From CAZTAR01 sp043813895 (GTDB lineage Bacteria; Planctomycetota; Phycisphaerae; UBA1845; UTPLA1): a DNA stretch of 64,000 nt. Location of the stretch: contig JBDRKQ010000101.1 in NCBI GenBank assembly GCA_043813895.1, forward strand, positions 62,001-126,000, read 5' to 3'. A program made the translations under genes and the position numbers. How positions within the stretch are numbered: position 1 is the stretch's first letter; each line of letters opens with the position of its first letter. The notes under the pieces were generated by a model that saw only the letters and a program-made list of their open reading frames with translations, ran no database searches and had not been told where the DNA came from. Of this stretch, positions 58,259-64,000 are shown piece by piece.

Positions 58259-59575
58259 ATGAAGATGGAATCGCTTGGCAACACGAGCGTTGTCGGCCTG
58301 CAATGGGGCGACGAGGGCAAGGGCAAGGTCGTGGACCTGCTCACGGAGCACTTCGACATCGTCGTCCGGTACGCGGGCGGGGCAAACGCCGGACACACCG
58401 TGCAGATCGGCGACGAGCGATTCGCGCTCCACTTGCTTCCCAGCGGCATCTTGCGGCCGCAGATACTCAGCGTGATCGGACCGGGCGTCGTGCTCGATCC
58501 GGAGATTGTCAGCGGGGAAATTTCGGCGCTTCGCGCGCGCGGCGTGGAGGTGAGTTCGAACTTGTCCATCTCGAATCGTGCTCATCTTGTGATGCCCTAT
58601 CACAAACAGCAGGACCGACTGGCTGAAGCGAAGCTCGGGAAGGACCGTCGCATCGGGACGACCGCGAAAGGCATCGGCCCCTGCCACGCTGACAAGATGA
58701 TGCGGAGCACGGCGTTTCGCGTTGGAGACCTCTACGATGCCAGCGCGTTTCGCTCCAGGCTAGTGGAGGTCGTCGCGCAACGGAACGCGGTCTTTGCCGC
58801 GCTCTACGAAGATTTCGATCCGATCGACGCGATCACGATCGCCGAGCAGTATCTCGAATACGCCGACATGTTGGCGCCGCACGTGACGGACACGGTGTCC
58901 AAGCTGCACGAGGCGCTTGCGGACGGCCGGCGCATTCTGTTCGAGGGCGCTCAAGGCACCTTGTTGGACATCCACCACGGGACCTTCCCATACGTGACGA
59001 GCGGTACGTGCGTTGCCGGTGGAATCTGCGCGGGCGCGGGTGTTCCGCTGTCCGCTGTGCGGAGCTACGTCGGCGTCATCAAGGCCTACACGACCCGGGT
59101 GGGCGGCGGACCGTTTCCCACGGAGCTGACGGATGCCACAAGCGACGCGATCCGGGAGGCGGGCCACGAGTACGGGACGACGACCGGCCGACCCCGCCGC
59201 TGCGGCTGGTTTGACGCGTTTGCCACCCGATACAGCATCGCACTTGGAGGAATCACGCAGATCGCGATCATGCACTTGGATACGCTCGGCATATTGCCGG
59301 AGGTGAAAGTCTGCACCGGCTACATGCTGAAGGGCGAGCCAGTGTCGTTCTTCTCACCGGAACCCCGCGTGCTTCAGGAGGTCGAGCTCGTTTACGAAAC
59401 GCTGCCGGGCTGGAGCAAGGACATCTCGCGGTCTGCATCCTATGGCGACTTGCCGGAGGCGGCGCGTCGGTACGTCGAGCGGCTGGAGCAGCTTCTGGGC
59501 GTGCCGATCACGCTGATTAGCGTCGGAGCCGATCGAAACGCGACGATCCATCGTGATGCCGTTTCGTCTGCATGA
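58259..59575 (+). CDS. purA: Adenylosuccinate synthetase
   Basis: A 438-aa GTP-dependent ligase joining IMP and aspartate in AMP synthesis. GLQWGDEGKGKVVD is the P-loop, followed by GGANAGHTVQIGDERFALHLLPSG, the GTTAKGIGPCHADKMMR IMP site, FEGAQGTLLDIHHGTFPYVT and TTTGRPRRCGWFD. Length is normal. ATG 58259 is used; an ATG two codons later is equally possible. Confidence 0.97.
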   Translation: MKMESLGNTSVVGLQWGDEGKGKVVDLLTEHFDIVVRYAGGANAGHTVQIGDERFALHLLPSGILRPQILSVIGPGVVLDPEIVSGEISALRARGVEVSSNLSISNRAHLVMPYHKQQDRLAEAKLGKDRRIGTTAKGIGPCHADKMMRSTAFRVGDLYDASAFRSRLVEVVAQRNAVFAALYEDFDPIDAITIAEQYLEYADMLAPHVTDTVSKLHEALADGRRILFEGAQGTLLDIHHGTFPYVTSGTCVAGGICAGAGVPLSAVRSYVGVIKAYTTRVGGGPFPTELTDATSDAIREAGHEYGTTTGRPRRCGWFDAFATRYSIALGGITQIAIMHLDTLGILPEVKVCTGYMLKGEPVSFFSPEPRVLQEVELVYETLPGWSKDISRSASYGDLPEAARRYVERLEQLLGVPITLISVGADRNATIHRDAVSSA

Positions 59576-59612
59576 AGAGAAAGCGAGATAATGGAGGGAG
59601 GCTGTAGAGTCG

Positions 59613-60362
<750 letters not shown>

Positions 60363-60439
60363 TCGAATCGCGAATCGTCGAGCCGGCGCTTTAGGGCAAT
60401 CAAGCGGGGCGGGCTCTGCCGGCGGCATCAGGACAGTTG

Positions 60440-61810
60440 ATGATTGTTTCCGCCACAATCCTGTTCACGACGATGCTGGCCATGCCGGTCGGCATCAATG
60501 ACGACGATCTGGAATCGTCGCTGCGCGAGCACTTCCTGGCCAGGACGTCGTCGCAGCGGACGCAGATTCAGAAGAAGATCCTCGCCGACCGCGAACTGAC
60601 CCCCGCGAAACTGGCGGCCGCGATCAGGGCGCTGCAACTGTGGTCCGCGCAGCCGTCCGGCGAACAGCAGACCGTGTTGCGGCTGCGAAGGGGCGAGTCC
60701 TCCGAGCGGCCGGTCTGGATACACGTGCCCCAGGGCTACGATCCCGCCAAGCGTTGGCCGCTGGTCATCACACTGCACGGCCACGGCGGGCAGGCGGTCC
60801 ACATGCTCCGGCTGACGCGGCAACTGCTCGGGAATCGAGCGGAGGAGTTCATCATCGCGGCGCCGCAGGACATCGGCCCTCTGGGTTTCACCCTGCCGAC
60901 ACACACGGTTCAGCGGCCGCGCGACCTTCTCAATGCGCTGCGGCGCGTGTACCACATCGACAGCGATCGCGTCTATCTCATGGGATACTCCCAGGGAAGC
61001 CACAACACGTGGCTGGCCGCCATCATGCACGCGGACTGTTTTGCAGGCATCGTGCCGCTGGCGACGCACCTGCAAGTCGTGGGGGACGATCTCCTGTACG
61101 CGTCACTCCTGCCAGACACGCGGAGCCTCGGGATTCTCTTCTGCTGGGGCAAGCTCGACACGCTCGATGCCGAGGGCAAGCCACATCCGCAAGGCGGCAA
61201 CGCCCACAACTGCCGGAGAATGCGGACCGTGATCGAGGGGTTGAAGTTCGAACACTTTCACGGGATCGAGCTCGAAGGCGTGGGGCACATGGGCGTCCAA
61301 CCGCCCGCCGATCTGCTCTCGGAATTGCTGGATCAGAAACGGGCACACTATCCGGACCGAGTGCGACAGATATTCAGGTTGCCCGACCAAAGCACCGCGT
61401 ACTGGGTGAGCGCCGATGCGATGAGCGGCGAGCCGCTGCCGGACACGCAGTTGAACATCCCCGTCGCCCAGGGTGCGGACCCGATCGTCGCCCAGCGAAA
61501 GTGGATTGTCGATCGACTGGGGCTGATCGAAGCCCGATGCAAGGAGCAGACGATCAAGATCCGCTCCCACCGCGTGCCGCGCGTGGTTCTGCTTTTCAGC
61601 GACGAGCTGATCGACCTGGACCAGCCGATCCGAATCTTCCGAGGCAAGAGGAAGTGCTTTCAGGGGAGGATCGAGCGCGACATGCGTGTGATGCTGACGG
61701 AGGCCGCGCGGGGCTGGGACTTTGACCGGTTACCGACGGCCCGCGTGGTCGTGCCGGTCGGCGGCAAGGTGAAGTTCGGGTATCCTGACGCCGATAAGGA
61801 GAGGGATTGA
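60440..61810 (+). CDS. Probable secreted alpha/beta hydrolase (esterase)
   Basis: A 456-aa protein with a weak signal peptide (MIVSATILFTTMLAMPV). Residues about 90-300 form an alpha/beta hydrolase: VHVPQGYDPAKRWPLVITLHGHGG, the nucleophile elbow GYSQGSH (Ser about 180), an acid near CWGKLDTLD and the histidine region GVGHMG. It resembles poly-hydroxybutyrate-depolymerase/feruloyl-esterase types. The last 130 residues (LIDLDQPIRIFRGKRKCFQG, a DxxQPIRV pattern) form a small beta domain seen after similar planctomycete hydrolases. Substrate unknown. ATG 60440 chosen. Confidence 0.75.
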   Translation: MIVSATILFTTMLAMPVGINDDDLESSLREHFLARTSSQRTQIQKKILADRELTPAKLAAAIRALQLWSAQPSGEQQTVLRLRRGESSERPVWIHVPQGYDPAKRWPLVITLHGHGGQAVHMLRLTRQLLGNRAEEFIIAAPQDIGPLGFTLPTHTVQRPRDLLNALRRVYHIDSDRVYLMGYSQGSHNTWLAAIMHADCFAGIVPLATHLQVVGDDLLYASLLPDTRSLGILFCWGKLDTLDAEGKPHPQGGNAHNCRRMRTVIEGLKFEHFHGIELEGVGHMGVQPPADLLSELLDQKRAHYPDRVRQIFRLPDQSTAYWVSADAMSGEPLPDTQLNIPVAQGADPIVAQRKWIVDRLGLIEARCKEQTIKIRSHRVPRVVLLFSDELIDLDQPIRIFRGKRKCFQGRIERDMRVMLTEAARGWDFDRLPTARVVVPVGGKVKFGYPDADKERD

Positions 61811-61840
61811 GGGGCCGAGGGATCGAGGGACTGAATCGTG

Positions 61841-61862
61841 TAGGGTGCGGCTTGCCGCACCA
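61841..61862. repeat. Short GTAGGGTGCGGC palindrome
   Basis: GTAGGGTGCGGCTTGCCGCACC, a hairpin after the hydrolase gene, related to those at 26377 and 32213. Confidence 0.55.
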
Positions 61863-61870
61863 GAATGAGG

Positions 61871-61978
61871 TGCCGGGTGCCCATGCCTTCACGTCCCGCG
61901 CCAGCGGGACGGGTAGGCATGCTTACTCGGTGAAGAACATGCTTACCCGCGGCTGCGCCGCGTGAAAGCATGGCACCC
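61871..61978. repeat. Family E-like palindrome
   Basis: Outer ends GTGCCCATGCC and GCATGGCACCC enclose GCTTACCCGCGGCTGCGCCG and other hairpins, resembling 49220-49309. Confidence 0.55.
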
Positions 61979-62035
61979 AGGGTGGCAGTGACAATGGTGC
62001 GTCGAGACGCACCCTACTTTCAGCTTGGTGACGGG

Positions 62036-63316
62036 ATGAGCTTCAGGCCGGTCGATGAACAGATGGCAACGCTGACGCGCGGTTGCGACGGCATCTACAA
62101 CGAAGACGAACTTCGCCAGAAGGTCGCGCGAAGCCACAAAGAGAACCGGCCGCTTCGGATCAAGCTGGGCATGGACCCCACCGCGCCGGATATTCATCTC
62201 GGTCACACGGTGCAACTCCGGAAGATGCGCCAGTTCCAGGACTTCGGCCACAAGGCCGTGCTTATCATCGGCGACTACACCGCGCGGATCGGCGACCCGT
62301 CAGGCAGAACGAAGACCCGCCCGATCCTCGCCGCCGAGATGATCAAGGCGAATGCCGAGACCTACTTCCAGCAGGCCGGCCATGTTCTGGATACGCGCGA
62401 GGAGAAGCTGGAGATTCACTACAACAGCGAGTGGCTCGCCCCGCTGGACCTGGCGGACATCCTGCGCCTCACCAGTTGCATGACTGTGGCCCAGATGCTC
62501 CAGCGCGAGAGCTACAAGAAACGGATGGCCGAGGAGAAGGACATCATCCTGACGGAGCTGTTGTACCCGCTGATGCAGGGCTATGACTCGGTCGCGATCA
62601 ACGCGGACGTGGAGTTGGGCGGAACGGACCAGACGTTCAACAACCTCGTCGGCCGGGACCTGATGGGCGTCTACGCCGGGCGCGAAGGCGTGCTGATGGA
62701 CGGCAAGCGTGGCACGTTCGGCGCGATGGAAAAGCAAATCGTGATGATCATGCCGATTCTCCGCGGCCTGGACGGCGTGGAGAAGATGAGCAAGTCGTTG
62801 GGCAATTACATCGGCCTGACCGACACGCCGAAGGATATGTTCGGCAAGACGATGAGCATTGCCGATTCGCTGATGAAGGAGTGGTTCACCCTGTTGACCT
62901 TGCTGCCGCCCGATGAGGTGAATGCTCTTTGCGACGGCACGAAGACGCACCCGCGCGACGCGAAGGTTCGGCTGGCGAAGGACATCGTCACGCAATACTA
63001 CGACGACGCGACGGCGGATCAGGAGGAATCGCTCTGGCAGCAGGTCATCGTCGAAGGGGGGCTGCGCGAGGACATTCCAGTCAAGCGGTTCGCGCGATCC
63101 GAGTGTGACGAGAAGGGCGAGATCTGGCTACCGCACCTGTTGAAGCACCTGAGCCTGGTTGAGTCGGCGAATGCGGGGCGTCGGATGATCGCGGGCGGCG
63201 GCGTCTCCGTCAATCGTGAGAAGGTGAAGGACCCCAAGGCCACGATCGTGCCTGAGGACGGGATGATCGTGCAGGTCGGCAAGCGGAATGTCGTCAAGCT
63301 CGAACTGCATGATTAA
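62036..63316 (+). CDS. tyrS: Tyrosyl-tRNA synthetase
   Basis: A 426-aa class I synthetase. The HIGH-type motif is in MDPTAPDIHLGHTV, the KMSKS loop is GVEKMSKSLGN, and LGGTDQTFNNLVGRDL binds tyrosine. A C-terminal S4 RNA-binding domain (AGRRMIAGGGVSVNREKV) is present. ATG 62036 (MSFRPVDEQM) is chosen; upstream in-frame codons lie in a hairpin. Confidence 0.95.
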   Translation: MSFRPVDEQMATLTRGCDGIYNEDELRQKVARSHKENRPLRIKLGMDPTAPDIHLGHTVQLRKMRQFQDFGHKAVLIIGDYTARIGDPSGRTKTRPILAAEMIKANAETYFQQAGHVLDTREEKLEIHYNSEWLAPLDLADILRLTSCMTVAQMLQRESYKKRMAEEKDIILTELLYPLMQGYDSVAINADVELGGTDQTFNNLVGRDLMGVYAGREGVLMDGKRGTFGAMEKQIVMIMPILRGLDGVEKMSKSLGNYIGLTDTPKDMFGKTMSIADSLMKEWFTLLTLLPPDEVNALCDGTKTHPRDAKVRLAKDIVTQYYDDATADQEESLWQQVIVEGGLREDIPVKRFARSECDEKGEIWLPHLLKHLSLVESANAGRRMIAGGGVSVNREKVKDPKATIVPEDGMIVQVGKRNVVKLELHD

Positions 63317-63333
63317 CCCGAATTTCTCACCGG

Positions 63334-63678
63334 TGGGGGCGAGAACGATTCGAGGCGATTCTCCGCAGGACCGGTCGGGCGTGTGCGGAAGCCGGTCTGG
63401 TCACCGGCGAGACGGTGCATGTTGATGCCACGCTGATCCGTGCGGACGTGAGTTGGGAGCGCCTGACCGAGCGGCACGTCGAGCAGGTTCTGAAGGACAA
63501 TGCCGACCAGGATGACATTCCGCCAAATAGGCAGCGCAAACTGGCAAGCAAGTCCCCGCGGTCCCACCTGGACCGCCGCCGCCGTTTTCGCGTGTTGCCG
63601 GGAGGGGGCGATAACGGCCCGATGGCTCTCCGGGCGTCCTGGGAGGGTCCGATTCGAAAGAATCGCTGCCTGAAATAG
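63334..63678 (+). pseudogene. Transposase fragment (IS1182/IS5-like)
   Basis: An open frame without a proper start reads RFEAILRRTGRACAEAGLVT, then GETVHVDATLIRADVSWERL and HVEQVLKDN. This is the V-D-A-T-x-(I/V)-x-A-(D/N) catalytic Asp segment of IS1182-type DDE transposases. About 110 residues remain, and the C-terminal half after DDIPPNRQRK does not match. It is a remnant. Confidence 0.6.
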
Positions 63679-63775
63679 AATATTCGCAGGCGGCAAGTCC
63701 AACCGAATAGAGAGTAGCGTTGGAATTGACGAGCCGTCGGCCGCGAGGCCGGCACTGGAGAGGAGGCAGAATATC

Positions 63776-64000
63776 GTGCCGCTGACAGTTCCTCCCCCAT
63801 ACAAGCGTTCGGCCAAGCGTGGAGCTTCCGGATACGACGTATCCCCTGCATGTTCGCGACCGCGACGAACGCCATCTGATGTGCCGATCGACCCCGCGTT
63901 CGACCACGAGACCTTTGGACGGGAGCCTCGCCGAGGCGCTGTGCCGTGGAAGACTGCCGTGTTGATCCTGTTGGCCGCATCCGGCCTATTCGCATACAGC
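63776..64000 (+). CDS. Hypothetical protein with N-terminal membrane anchor, cut by window end
   Basis: 75 codons are visible, starting at GTG 63776 with AGGAGG about 10 bases upstream. A basic, Pro/Arg/Ser-rich leader of about 55 residues (PYKRSAKRGASG) is followed by a membrane helix (AVLILLAASGLFAY) near the window edge. This type I/II anchor layout gives no function. Too short to identify. Confidence 0.5.
   Translation, partial: MPLTVPPPYKRSAKRGASGYDVSPACSRPRRTPSDVPIDPAFDHETFGREPRRGAVPWKTAVLILLAASGLFAYS

Overview
This 64 kb window comes from the chromosome of a GC-rich, Gram-negative-type bacterium. It carries an Mla lipid-transport ABC system, an LptE-like lipoprotein, a P-ring (FlgI-like) lipoprotein and many Lol-type lipoprotein signals. 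The gene mix (MoxR/VWA proteins, small PQQ-propeller protein, NHL lipoprotein, a three-gene polyunsaturated-fatty-acid-type synthase) and the very many palindromic intergenic repeats suggest Planctomycetota. That assignment is inference and no rRNA is present to confirm it.

Layout. 0.3-7.4 kb, mostly minus strand: mlaE-mlaF-mlaD, a primary-type sigma factor, ribosomal protein S1 (six S1 domains) and a DUF502 membrane protein. 7.6-18.3 kb, plus strand: a membrane-anchored coiled-coil protein with DnaJ-like CxxCxGxG zinc hairpins, an iron-type ABC transporter binding protein and fused permease (no ATPase gene adjacent), an NHL-propeller lipoprotein, a 1032-aa VWA/GATase-like membrane protein, MoxR and a small PQQ-propeller protein. 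18.4-32.2 kb: AI-2E-type permease, lptE, ftsH, an acetyltransferase, histidine-degradation genes hutI and ftcD, thiL, tsaE, rph, a SPOR-like lipoprotein, rdgB and ispH.

32.2-48.2 kb is the most distinctive part: a tightly spaced operon of a PfaD-type enoyl reductase, a PfaA-type synthase (KS-AT-ACP-ACP-KR-DH) and a PfaC-type synthase with the PfaB acyltransferase built in (KS-CLF-AT-DH-DH). This is the order of the three-gene pfa1-pfa2-pfa3 clusters of terrestrial myxobacteria, but with only two ACPs and no C-terminal AGPAT. The product is probably a long-chain polyunsaturated or otherwise unusual lipid; no phosphopantetheinyl transferase is visible in the window.

48.3-64 kb: dapF, ispF, cysS, ruvCAB, a decayed IS630 element, a FlgI-like lipoprotein, serine acetyltransferase, purA, uppS, a secreted-type alpha/beta hydrolase, tyrS, a transposase scrap and the start of a further gene. 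Three isoprenoid genes (ispH, ispF, uppS) are scattered here rather than clustered.

At least five families of short (about 70-100 bp) imperfect palindromes are scattered between genes. Several copies or half-copies lie in frame inside coding regions: the interdomain linkers of both giant synthases, the C-terminus of RuvC and the N-terminus of the NHL lipoprotein. These repeats, and the synthase operon they decorate, are the features most worth following up.
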